Assembly (NCBI GenBank): GCA_002205965.3
Contig: NADL03000090.1
Coordinates: 124,001-188,000 of the forward strand
DNA from: Kappaphycus alvarezii
Lineage: Eukaryota > Rhodophyta > Florideophyceae > Gigartinales > Solieriaceae
Length of the DNA: 64,000 nt
Reading direction: 5' to 3'
In this document: in pieces, positions 31,700 through 41,661 of the stretch
How positions within the stretch are numbered: position 1 is the stretch's first letter
Layout of the letters: every line of letters starts with the position of its first letter
Notes under the pieces: generated by a model
Told to the model about the DNA's origin: nothing
Databases searched by the model: none
The model's input: only the letters and a program-made list of their open reading frames with translations
Position numbers and translations under genes: made by a program

Positions 31700-34600
31700 G
31701 CACGAAGGGGCACACTCAAATTCCATGTGGTTGCCTAGTAATCATCAAAACAAGGAGGAATAGGGACGCCGTTATACAAGAGATGAAACTATAATTATCG
31801 TGGCTCGGTCCAGCGATCCTAGGCCTCCAGGTGCCTCGGGCTTTAGTCTTCTGGCACCCTTCGCAACTTTTCACGTAGTTGTGAATATCTCGGTGCATCT
31901 GCGGCCACCAACAACGGTCGAAGACAAATTTCTTTGTCAGCTCCTTGTCCCAGTATCCAACATCTTCAAGAACGGTCTTCAATATCGCGACCCTGTCTTT
32001 CATAAGCGGTACAAACTTTGACCCGTTTCTGGTGCGTCTAGGAAGTTTTCCTTTCCACATCATGAATTTTTTAGCCAAAAAGCTTGACCGAACGACGCCT
32101 TTCCTCATCACTAACTCGGATCTTCAAATCTTGCAAATGACGAACGACGTTGAGAATTAAAGGCTCGATTGTGGGATTCTCCTCGGCAGTAGCAGAATCC
32201 AGTGCGACAAATAATTCTCCTTCACCAGGTTCAGAAGCAGGGGACGAGCCGACAGGTACTGCACGCGAGATGTTGTCAGCTGCTCCGTTGCCAGCAACTG
32301 ACCTGTACTCTACCTCGAATTCATACTCCCCAAGGAAGTCCATCCAGCGCGCCAACCTTCCTGAACTTCTTTTTTCTTGAAGTCCTAACGAATGTATTGA
32401 TAGTCTGTAATGAGCTTGAAGGGGTCCGTTGATAAAAGATACATCCTAAATTTCCAAAGCAAAAATGACGGCGAGGGCCTCCCTCTCGCAGGCGGAGTAG
32501 CTACGTTCTGCCGAGTTCATCGTCTGGCTTGCGCACTGCACGGTATTAATCTTTCCGTCGTCCTTCTTTTGGACCAGAACTTCCACAACGGCGACATTAG
32601 AAGCGTCTTTTTCCACCATGAAGGGGGACTCGAAGTCCGAGAAGGCTCGCACCGGCAGAGAACCACACCTCTCTTTCAGGGTTCCGAAGGGTGCAGTCAT
32701 CTCTTCAGTCATTTCGAATTTCCTGTTACCCAAAATTTCTGTGTGAAGGGCAGCATATATTCTGGCAAAATCCTTGATGAAACGACGATAGTACCCAGCG
32801 AGGCCAAGAAAGCTACGCATCTCCGTGGAGTTGGTAGAAAAGGGGTCCCTCTTGATAGCATCTATCTTCTTCTCGTCGACGCGAACTCCACGCTTTTCTA
32901 CAAAGTTACCAAGTAGATTTAAGCTTGGCGTAGCAAACGCGCATTTCTTAATCTTGGGTTTAAGTTCTGCGTCCCCGACTGCCTTGAAACCCATATTCAG
33001 GTGATCAATATGCTCCTCCATCGAGTTGGAAAAGATCAAGACATCATACCGATAGACCAAGGCGAAATAAATGTCTCTCAATACGTAATTCATCATGCGC
33101 TGGAAAAATAGAAGGCGCGTTCATTAGACCAAATGGCATAAATTCTAAATTGAGGGTACCAAAACGGCTGACGAACGTATTCATTTCCTTACATTCTTCG
33201 TCCATACGGATTTGCCGGTATCCCGCAAACATATCAGGGCGGTGAAGATAGAGCTACCCTTTGGATCGTCGAAGATCTCCTCTATCTTGGATAATGGCCA
33301 ACGATATGCCTTCATTTTGCGGTGCAGAATGCGTTAATCCACGCAGAAAAGAGGCCTACCGTCCTTTTTTGTCACGATCACGATAAACACTTCGAACGAC
33401 CACGCCGACGACGCTGGGTTGATTTCCCATTATCTAACATGTTGTCGATTTCTCGACGGGCGATTTCGTTGTGTCGAGGGGAAATTCGGCGAGCCCTGCG
33501 GTAGATCGGAATAGGATCCTTCATTTCAAAATAATACTTCGTCGGCATGGCTGCAGGACGTAGCTCGTCTATAGTTCAAGCGACGATTCCCGCGTCGCGA
33601 ATCAAACTATTTATCTCACCTTGCGTTATTCTTTCAAGTGACATAGTCGCGCCCTCAGAGCATCAACCATTTTCTCTTTCTTTTCTTCTTCATCAGTGGT
33701 ACTTTCTTCACTGGTAAGATCTCCGCTTGATCTGGAAGGGTTGTCCTCGCGAATAGCCAGGACCATTTCTTCTTCCGACGACTCCATAGACTCCGGACCG
33801 GTGTTCGAATCAGAAGTAAAGTCTTCACTGGGAGTCCCTATCTCTTCGCACTCCATCAATTTCTTCCCGGTAGACTTAGTACCACGCTCGAGCGAGAGCA
33901 CAGCTTCGGAACCAATGGGTAAACGGACGCCTTGGGACCCGAAATTCATATTTGCACGCATAGCTGTGAGCATTGGGAGACCTCTTATGATGTCGAATAG
34001 GTACTTCTCGGTGACAAGGAAGGCTAATTTGACAGCTCGGTCTCCGAAGGTCGTCGGGACCTTGACCAGCGAACCTACACAGGAATAGCTGTCACCATTC
34101 TCAGCAGTGATCCTTTTAGATGTGCAGTTCTGCTAGAGGTAGAGAAGTAGAGACAAATCAGCTGACGTGACGTCCGGTACAGCTCCGGAGTGTAGTAGAG
34201 CCCAGACCTCGGTACCGTAGACTTTGAGCTGAACCAACCGTAATAAACGAGTGTCGTAATTTGAAACGACTGCAACACGTGATATAGACTGTTTGCCAAA
34301 CAAACGGCACATAACTTTGGCAGCTCCTTCAGCATCTCTACGAAGAAGCTGACCGAATTTCAAACAACAATTTTCGTTTGCAAGCTCGGAAAAAACGTCG
34401 TATTTGCCAAGGTATTCCTGCAGCTTGTTTTAATTCTTCTCCCCGCCGTTCGATTTCTTCACCTTCTTCTTAGGCTAATGATTCGAAATTCTTCTGGGGA
34501 TAGGGCTGGGCCCGACTGCATAGCGCGCGAGAGTGGGGTCCAGTTTCGAATTAAGAGATTTGAATGCCTCCATGGTTGTCCTTACGGGGCTGTTTGGGAG

Positions 34601-35603
34601 TTGCCTCTCCATAGGAATTTCTTTTCGCGACATTGATTCCTTCATCTTTTGACGATTCTGATTCGGGCGAGTCTTCTCGGAGGACATTCACTCAGCCACC
34701 TCCTTCCCCGTCTTTTTTCTTACCAGCGGGAGCTGCTTCGCAGATTGCCGCCTTTCTTCCACCGGAAGACCAGCACGTAGCATCTGAATGACCCATATTT
34801 CCGCAAAGGAAACAGCGAGTATTACGGTGCGGGTTCTTCTCGCAATTCATTGCGTTATGGTCAAGCTCGTTGCAGTAAGAGCATTGACGGACCTTAATAC
34901 TCTTCCCACGGGATGAGAATGAACCAGCCTCATAATCTCCCTTATTATTCTTCAGGAAAGATTCAACTTTAAGAGGTCTTCAGCTAGAGCCTCCACCTTG
35001 TCCTCGATGTTTTTCGACCTCGAATCTGGACTAACCAGTAGCCTTGCCGACTTAACTTCAGGGGTACGACTCGAAGGACCAGCAAAAACTACACAATCAG
35101 AGTGAAAATTCTTCAGCTAATTGGCGATTTCCGGATAATCTTTGGGTCACCGGAACGCTAAGAACTGCTACAATTCCTTGTTTCTACAGGCGTCTCTGCG
35201 AAGAAACCCGACCTCGCGAGGTTGTCGAACCCCGCCTTCTCGTAGAGGCGTTAAATTTTACTCAAAGAAGCAAGAATGTCTTCTAGCTCAAGCCCAACTT
35301 CTAGAGCTTGACTGATGACGTCCTCAGGTTCCTCGTCCCTCTCGAAATGCCCGAGAAACTTTTGCTTGACTTCAGCGTAGTTTGTAGCTTCGAGGACGAG
35401 TTGACCATTCTACGCAAACGTATCGTATTAAAAGTCGAACGTTGCGCTGTCTACGTGTGCGAGTAGAGTAAGAACTTCCTCCCCGTCAGGTTCGGATGTC
35501 ATCGCGACATTTTCAAAGAAAAAGAAGAATTTTCACATATCGCTCGTGAGGTCGAACACGACCGCGCTGGCGCTGGGAGAATCTGCTATCCACAAGAGTA
35601 CCA
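31700..35603 (-). mobile_element. Gypsy (Ty3-type) retrotransposon fossil, internal region
   Basis: Parts in order on the minus strand: gag region (about 35550-34480) with two CCHC zinc knuckles near 34890-34780 (CSYCNELDH and CFLCGNMGH), a protease-like region (about 34400-33600), reverse transcriptase and RNase H (about 33500-32100, including FLGLAGYYRRFIKDFA) and the integrase zinc-binding domain (about 32020-31830, WWPQMHRDIHNYVKSCEGC). The element ends there, so the integrase core and the expected 3' LTR are absent and a plus-oriented LTR abuts it. RT before integrase is the Gypsy order. It is broken roughly ten times or more. Confidence 0.85.
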
Positions 35604-35936
35604 TGATGGGAGTGGAGAATGGTCAGGATGAGAACAAAGAAGAAATATTTTCATTTGAAGGAAGGGGGAGAGATCGGTAAGTTGACGCTGCCTCCCCCCA
35701 ACGGAAAAACCCAGACACCTCAGGTGCTAGCTATATAACCGAACCCCGAGTATTCTGTGGCTAAGAATTAGCAGTACAATAGTAGTGTACAGTAGTACAC
35801 GATACACTACTGAACTTGACCATGAAAAATCATTAAAAAAGAGGTAAGAAGATAGAAAGTACAGTAGGTTACCCTAAAAGATCGTCATCGATAGTACTAG
35901 AAACACGTAAAAATCACCTTCCAGCAACTGTTCCCA
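35604..35936 (-). repeat. Gypsy LTR copy 2 (5' LTR of the minus-strand fossil)
   Basis: On the minus strand starts TGGGAACAGTTGCTGG and ends CATCA, followed by TGGTACTCTTGTGG as a primer-binding site and then the gag region, so this is the 5' LTR. Its outer 156 bp also form part of the large inverted repeat. Confidence 0.85.
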
Positions 35937-36651
35937 AAACCACCCCGTCCTCAAACTGCAATCCGGGTGCAGTATACAGTGAGCTCGATCAGCTCAAGTA
36001 AGAAGTCGGTCAACCCTTGCACCCCCCCAACCGCAACCGCGACACACTCATTTCCCTTTCTTGTCTGGCCCCTCACGGACATCTTCTTGACCAAAGCAGA
36101 CAACTGGTAAGCCTCGAACATCACACCAGAGTGTATTTTCTCCCGCGCACCGTCTTCGCCTCGAAGCTTAGCATTGATTAAGGTCAGACAAAGCCCTCAG
36201 GACTGACCCATCTGCTGAGCGTGTAGAGGTGAAGGAATACGGTGGTATAGTCATCCCAAAATCCCTCGCGGACCAGTAGGATGGCTCATACAAAACAAAC
36301 CGCTCGACGTTCAACCGACAGGAGAGCTCCGAGACTAGAGCTGGCCTGCAAGGCTGCAAGAAAAAGACCTTCTCAATTCCCTGCTATCACGCCGCAGCCT
36401 CGGAGTTATCTCAAGACTGCGGAATACTTTTCGTTGGACCAATTACGCCCTGGAACAAACAAGATTAGGCTTGTTCGTCTTACCGGCCGCCCATATGTCA
36501 TCAAGATTACTTGTTCTCGCAAAGTGAGTGACAATCTGGACAACCTCTTCTTCCGGCTCTCGTTTGGTGATTATGAGGAGGAGAAACCTGCTTCAGTAGA
36601 ACTGTCTTACTATGAAGCTACCCTTCTCTTTGGCCAGAATACGTTCAACAT
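35781..36651 (+). repeat. Left arm of an 870-bp inverted repeat
   Basis: Pairs with 37016-37880. It includes the outer part of an LTR (to 35936) and then flanking DNA with the H3-tail ORF. The arms are nearly identical at 35781-36020 and at 36160-36651, and clearly diverged with small indels in the 130 bp between. Confidence 0.9.
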
Positions 36652-36856
36652 CGCCGACTCTAGAGAACTGACGACCGGGATCGACAGAGAACTAGCATTG
36701 AGACTGAGCCTAACCGAATCTCTTCTCGATCGTGAAGACCATGCGGAGTACCCGGAATTTCCGGCTTGGACAATCTTTTCCACGGTTTGGAAAATACTAG
36801 AAGGTAAGCACGATTGCTTCATGGGGCACTTCTTTTCCGTAGACGTAGATACATAG
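36281..36856 (+). CDS. Histone H3 N-terminal-tail-like fusion protein (191 aa), longer copy
   Basis: After Met, residues 1-27 (AHTKQTARRST, DRRAPRLELACKAARK) align without gaps to the histone H3 tail: 19 of 27 identical, with K4, Q5, T6, R8, S10, T11, P16, R17, K23, R26 and K27 kept. K9 and K14 are Arg, K18 is Leu, R2 is His. After residue 28 all similarity ends: there is no alpha-N, L1 or alpha-2 histone-fold sequence. The remaining part (PRSYLKTAEYFSLDQLRPG, VRLTGRPYVIKITCSRKV, FFRLSFGDYEEEK and so on to VDVDT) is mixed alpha/beta-looking and not recognised. The ATG lies in both repeat arms. It may offer a decoy H3 tail to chromatin readers or writers, or may simply derive from an H3 gene 5' end fused by rearrangement. 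Expression is unknown. Confidence 0.62.
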   Translation: MAHTKQTARRSTDRRAPRLELACKAARKRPSQFPAITPQPRSYLKTAEYFSLDQLRPGTNKIRLVRLTGRPYVIKITCSRKVSDNLDNLFFRLSFGDYEEEKPASVELSYYEATLLFGQNTFNIADSRELTTGIDRELALRLSLTESLLDREDHAEYPEFPAWTIFSTVWKILEGKHDCFMGHFFSVDVDT

Positions 36857-37015
36857 GCAGAGCACCCTATCGACTTGTACACCTTCTCATTTCAGAGGCC
36901 GCCCCGAGGGGACGGTCCTCATAGTCCCCCTGAAAGGGACGTGAAACAAGAGCAGAACGATGGTATCGTCGTTCACACGTTGTTCGGGAGGAAACTAGCT
37001 TCTCTTGTTGGAGCC
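36652..37015. other. Spacer between inverted-repeat arms
   Basis: Holds the C-terminal 68 codons of the plus-strand H3-tail ORF (to 36856). It also holds the last 14 codons of the minus-strand copy (to 36973). No other feature seen. Confidence 0.5.
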
Positions 37016-37386
37016 ATGTTGACCGTATTCTGGCCAAAGAGAAGGGTAGCTTCATAGTAATACAGTTCTACTGAAGCAGGTTTCTCCTCCTCATAATCAC
37101 CAAACGAGAGCCGGAAGAAGAGGTTGTCCAGATTGTCACTCACTTTGCGAGAACAAGTAATCTTGATGACATATGGGCGGCCGGTAAGACGAACAAGCCT
37201 AATCTTGTTTGTTCCAGGGCGTAATTGGTCCAACGAAAAGTATTCCGCAGTCTTGAGATAACTCCGAGGCTGCGGCGTGATAGCAGGGAATTGAGAAGGT
37301 CTTTTTCTTGCAGCCTTGCAGGCCAGCTCTAGCCTCGGAGCTCTCCTGTCTGTTGAACGTCGAGCGGTTTGTTTTGTATGAGCCAT
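36973..37386 (-). CDS. Histone H3 N-terminal-tail-like fusion protein (137 aa), shorter copy
   Basis: Residues 1-121 are the same as in the 36281 copy except for one change (Ser to Tyr), then the arm ends and the frame closes after 14 different residues (PTREASFLPNNV at the end). In the shared ORF the DNA differs at only three places that I found, two of them silent. It is a truncated duplicate if the 191-residue form is the original. Confidence 0.5.
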   Translation of the reverse strand: MAHTKQTARRSTDRRAPRLELACKAARKRPSQFPAITPQPRSYLKTAEYFSLDQLRPGTNKIRLVRLTGRPYVIKITCSRKVSDNLDNLFFRLSFGDYEEEKPASVELYYYEATLLFGQNTVNMAPTREASFLPNNV

Positions 37387-37880
37387 CCTACTGGTCCGCG
37401 AGGGATTTTGGGATGACTATACCACCGTATTCCTTCACCTCTACACGCTCAGCAGATGGGTCAGTCCCGAGGGCTTTGTCTGACCTTAATCAATGCTAAG
37501 CTTCGAGGCGAAGGCGGTGCACGGGAGAAGATAGAGTCTGGTGTGATGTGCAAGGCTTATTGGTTGGCTGCTTTCGTCAAGAAGGTCTTCTTGAGGGGCC
37601 AGGCAAGAAAGAGAAATGATTGTGTTGTGGTTGGCGGGGTGCAAGGGTTGACCGACTTCTTACTTGAGCTGATCGAGCTCACTGTATACTGCACCCGGAT
37701 TGCAGTTTGAGGACGGGGTGGTTTTGGGAACAGTTGCTGGAAGGTGATTTTTACGTGTTTCTAGTACTGTCGATGACGATCTTTTAGGGTAACCTACTGT
37801 ACTTTCTATCTTCTTACCTCTTTTTTAATGATTTTTCATGGTCAAGTTCAGTAGTGTATCGTGTACTACTGTACACTACT
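37016..37880 (-). repeat. Right arm of the inverted repeat
   Basis: Reverse complement of 35781-36651; about 6 bp shorter because of indels in the diverged middle block. Outside 37880 the two sides share only the more diverged LTR similarity. Confidence 0.9.
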
Positions 37881-38064
37881 GTACTTGACCACTGTACTGC
37901 AATTAAGCCACAGACCGCTCGGGGTTAGGTTAATTAATATAGCTAGCACCCGAGGCGTTTGGGCCATTGAGACGAGGCAGCGTTACCTCACCGAGCTCTT
38001 CCCCTCCCTCAAAATAAAAAAATGTCTACTGTCTCCTCGTCCCGACCATTCTCCTTTCCCATCA
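37725..38064 (+). repeat. Gypsy LTR copy 3 (plus orientation, apparently solo)
   Basis: Starts TGGGAACAGTTGCTGG and ends CCCATCA, with internal landmarks (CACAGACCGCTCG, CCTCAAAATAAAAA) shared with the copy at 31298. No primer-binding site or coding region follows, so it looks like a solo LTR or a piece carried by the inverted duplication. Confidence 0.8.
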
Positions 38065-39253
38065 CACGACGTCATTCGCTTTCTCCCTAGAGACACACCC
38101 TCGGCCCACCAAAGGCAATACCCAGAGTATCGCCTCGGAAAATAGGGTGTCATACTATATTCCTTACGCCGCATTACGTGTCGACGATCCCAATATCCTG
38201 CACCGCACGCCCCAAGCGTGACTCACACAGATGAAAACCAAACGTGTGATGTGCGCGCAGTGGTCAAGAGTCAGGCTTTTGAGGCGTAGTACAAAACAGC
38301 ACGGTGATACCGATGACGCATCCCCCTTTGACTGGGGTGTGAAAAGTGGGACCCACTGCGTATGCAGTAGCTTTGCATGCACATGGCACTAGAGTTGAAG
38401 GGCAGTGCGCTGGGGTACTCAAACGGGGGGGAAATTGGGGTGCAGTACTGATTAGAAATGTAAGACGGCTATTTTGCGAAGACCAAGGGGGGGGCAAGTC
38501 CATGAAGTAAAGAGTCTGAAAATGAGGCAGCGTCAGGCGGGACTTTGGTGTGCGTATGAATTGGGGTGACAAATAATTGACGCGTAGGGAATTGCAAGGC
38601 CGGGTCCTCGCAAGCCAGTGCCATATGAAATGACGCGAATTGAGCGCCGCGCATAGAGACATGTTGATTGGAACCCTTGCGAAGGGCAGCGCACGAAATA
38701 CACGCACACCTTTCAAGTCGCAGCGCATCTAACACGGCCAAGCGCTGTCGACGACAACAGCGCAAGGCCATTCATTCGCATTCCGTAACCATCGCCGACC
38801 AATATGCCAGATCAAAACCACACCTTGTACATATCAGAGTGCCCTTCCCCTTGTCCCACAACTCACCCCACATCCCGACCACCTCGCTATCACCATTCCC
38901 GAATCCACGGGCCGCAACTCACCCCCCTTCCCCCCGCACAAAACCCGGCGCCCCTTCACCAACCCCCACCGCATCCCTCCCAAAACCAAGCCCCCTCCAC
39001 CCAGGTCTCAAAACGCACCTCTTTCCCTACAACCCGCCCAAGCACACACCCCACCGCCACTCCACCCACGTCACACCATACCCAATTCACATGGACGCAG
39101 TTTCCGATCCCAACCCAACTCATCCCTGCCACCGCATACTCCATGAAAACACGCATATAATCCCCACCACACCGCACCCCATCCCCACCGCTCCCCTCCC
39201 CGTCACACCACACCACAACCGCCGTCATCTCCCTCCGCACATTCGCCTACACC
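38065..39253. other. Upstream region of the 39254 gene, no gene seen
   Basis: From about 38810 the plus strand becomes very C-rich, as before the LARP gene, and probably contains the promoter and 5' UTR. Open frames of up to 240 codons here are C-rich low-complexity and run in several frames at once, so I do not call them. Confidence 0.45.
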
Positions 39254-39865
39254 ATGCGCGCCACTTGCAATATTACCATAGTCGCCTTGTTCTTGTTATA
39301 CGCTGTGACACTCGCACAGGTGAAGGTAATAGAACCTGGGATAGATGCTACGGTAACGCCAGAGGAAACCGTAGAAGGTATGCTAGATGAGTTTCCCGAG
39401 GGCACTGCGGAGTTTTCGGAGGTGACAGACGGCGAAGTGACGGAAGAAGCAGCCGTGCCTGTGACTGTGGATCCTGACGGGGGTGTAGGGTCCGAGATGG
39501 TACAAGAGGAGGCAGGCGTGTGTGTGGATGAGCGGTACTTACGTGGATTAGGGCATGGTGGTGAGGACTTTGTGCATAGGGGGGGTTTGATTGCGAGGGT
39601 GTTTTGTCCGGGGAATGGTTTGCCGTGTGGGACTGGGTTTCATAAGGTGAGGGTTGGAGGGGTGGGTATGTCGTATGTGGAGTTTTGTGCTATGGTGCGG
39701 TGTGAGAGGAGGGTGATGAGGGTGAATTCGGTGTATAGTCACCGGTGGCGGGAGAGGAGCGTTGGGGGGGTTGTGGTTACTATGTATGATGTGAGACATT
39801 TGGAGACTGCACAGAGGGCTCTGCATTGGGGGATGGAGGTGTTGCGGGGCGTGGTGGGTCGGTGA
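39254..39865 (+). CDS. Secreted five-cysteine protein, paralog A (203 aa)
   Basis: A signal peptide (residues 1-22, ITIVALFLLYAVTLAQ) is followed by an acidic, Thr/Glu-rich stretch to about residue 90 and then a compact C-terminal domain with five cysteines spaced C-x27-C-x6-C-x19-C-x4-C. Landmarks are VCVDERYLRGLGH, VHRGGLIARVFC, LPCGT, MSYVEFC and VNSVYSHRWRER. The domain aligns without gaps to the product of 41158-41661 from the first cysteine almost to the C-terminus. No family is recognised; the spacing and size would suit a small disulfide-stabilised extracellular domain. The gene is convergent with its paralog 1.3 kb away. The ATG is the first one that opens the signal peptide. Confidence 0.72.
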   Translation: MRATCNITIVALFLLYAVTLAQVKVIEPGIDATVTPEETVEGMLDEFPEGTAEFSEVTDGEVTEEAAVPVTVDPDGGVGSEMVQEEAGVCVDERYLRGLGHGGEDFVHRGGLIARVFCPGNGLPCGTGFHKVRVGGVGMSYVEFCAMVRCERRVMRVNSVYSHRWRERSVGGVVVTMYDVRHLETAQRALHWGMEVLRGVVGR

Positions 39866-41157
39866 GTGGAGGAGTGGGGCTGGCGGTTTTTGAGAGGCAC
39901 GGTTGGTTAGGTTGAGGTTAGGGGTGGGGTTACAGTACTGTACAGTAAATTTACTGTACTGTATTGGTGAAAGGAGATAGTCCTCTTTAAATTTGTACTG
40001 CACTGTAGGAGCTCCATGCTGGCATCCTTGTGGCCCAAGTTGTATGTTTCTCCGCTGTCCACTTTCCCCTCTCGCGCAATCTGCACGCCGTGTGCACGTC
40101 ACCCGCGTCAATTGCCCACACCATTTACAAGCAAGTCAACAACCGTCACGTGCCAGCAGCAGCAGCATTCCAACCCATTACCCGAAACAAGACTGCACCA
40201 CTCTGATCCCCCCCGCCCTCCATTCAACCCAACCTCGCCCTGCTAGTGAATGATTACACATCGGCGCCAGACATGTGCAACCCACGTATATCTGCGCCAC
40301 ATACAGTACACCGCGCACGATGAGCCAGCCAGTGCACCAGGGCATGCAAACGGGTAGAGGCAGCACTTGCAACAGCTACCACGTACCGCGTCCGCCAGAA
40401 AACCATCGGATCGGCCAGTCTCGGTAGCTCTAGCATTGCAACATTGATACGTGGTATAGTTTGAGCGAGGGAGCACGCCGCCCGCACGCGAGTCGCTCTG
40501 ATTGTACCAACGCACAATCTGTGCAGGCATCTCGTTACAGAGTGGGCACAATGGATATGGCAGTGCCGACTGTTGCTGAAGTGGGCGACGCGACTTGCGG
40601 GAAGGCGAGGAATGTATCGAGGGTGTCACTTTCTACCGCAACTCGACTGTAGTCACCGAGTACGGCAGGCCCAGTAGGTTGAACCTCCCTTGATGAGATT
40701 GCGTGCATCATCGCTCTGATTCAGTTGCAGATCCAGGCACACCGAATCAGAGAGGTAGGGCACACAAGCTGGGTGTTTACTGAAGACGAGGGCGGGTAGA
40801 GGATGGGCGCTAAATCGAAAGCAGAAACCAATAGCGGCCTACAGTTTACTGACATGGCAGCGTGAAGGCGGCATGCAGCTCAAAATAAACATTGCATCGA
40901 AACAAACGAAAGCACGACAAGACAACGACACGCAAACAGCACAATGAAACCGAACGGACAAAGGCGATGCAATCGGAAAAGCGGGCGCCGCCGGGCGGGA
41001 CGCGGACAACAACAAGCCAAGGTACGGTTGGAACGGCGGTGGTTTACAAACGGTTAAAGCGACACACAGTGCGGAATACACCTTGATCCAAAGTAGCGTA
41101 TGCACCAAAAACACACGATCCACACCAACACACACAACTCAACACCCGCAGCTCAAT
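39866..41157. other. Region between the two secreted paralogs
   Basis: Contains TACAGTACTGTACAGTA-type palindromes near 39931-39963. A few peptides near 40.25-40.45 kb (minus strand, RCTVCGADIRGLH) could be a remnant of a LINE zinc finger, but this is too weak to call. No host gene seen. Confidence 0.4.
39940..39959. repeat. Perfect 20-bp palindrome of the CTGTACAGTA family
   Basis: GTACAGTAAATTTACTGTAC is its own reverse complement and is flanked by more TACTGTA units. It lies 75 bp after the stop of the paralog A gene. Confidence 0.9.
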
Positions 41158-41661
41158 CTACGGCACAAGGTTTCTCGCAGTGCTCATGACACGGTGCAAC
41201 AACTTTTGCGGAGCCTCACTCCAACGATGATCCATCATAGTAAGCACGACATCACCTTCCACACGATCCTGCCATACATGCGACCAGACGGAATTCACCT
41301 CGACCAACCTTCTTTGACAAGGCACTAGTTGACAATATGATTCATAACTGAGATCTTTGCCGTTGAGACGGAGACGATGGTGGCGTGTGCCGCAGGGGAG
41401 GGGAGCGGGGGGACAATAGGCGTTTGCAAGGATGGAGCGACGGTGGACGAGGTTGGAGGGGGGATGGCCGAGACGGGTTAGGTAGGAGGTTTCGACGCAG
41501 ACGGGGTCGTCTTCTTCGGGGGATTCTTCGGGGGAGATGGTGGGCTCCATGTCCATTTCTTCAGGGTCTTCGACTTGGCGGACGGTTGTTACGGAGGCGG
41601 TGGAGATGGCGAGAAGGGAGAGGAGGGTGAAGAGGAGGAGGATGGAGGTGAGGAACTTCAT
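41158..41661 (-). CDS. Secreted five-cysteine protein, paralog B (167 aa)
   Basis: Signal peptide (MKFLTSILLLFTLLSLLAIS), then a shorter acidic stretch (PEEMDMEPTISPEESPEEDD) and the same five-cysteine domain as the 39254 gene: VCVETSYLTRLGH, VHRRSILANAYC, LPCGT, LSYESYC and VNSVWSHVWQDR, with identical cysteine spacing C-x27-C-x6-C-x19-C-x4-C. The conserved VNSV.SH.W..R and the following VV.TM.D suggest a beta-strand core. The difference between paralogs is mostly in the linker length. A TATATATG near 41758-41765 lies about 100 bp before the ATG on the minus strand and may be a core promoter. Function unknown. Confidence 0.72.
   Translation of the reverse strand: MKFLTSILLLFTLLSLLAISTASVTTVRQVEDPEEMDMEPTISPEESPEEDDPVCVETSYLTRLGHPPSNLVHRRSILANAYCPPAPLPCGTRHHRLRLNGKDLSYESYCQLVPCQRRLVEVNSVWSHVWQDRVEGDVVLTMMDHRWSEAPQKLLHRVMSTARNLVP

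Noticed and set aside
36281-36856. Ordinary histone H3 gene or pseudogene
   Set aside because: Similarity stops after residue 27-28; none of the conserved histone-fold sequence follows in any frame nearby.
38668-39390. A 240-codon plus-strand frame
   Set aside because: C-rich low-complexity sequence open in several frames and overlapping the signal-peptide gene at 39254 out of frame.
40254-40629. Possible LINE zinc finger on the minus strand (RCTVCGADIRGLH)
   Set aside because: Only one weak C-x2-C with no following RHD or nuclease motif.
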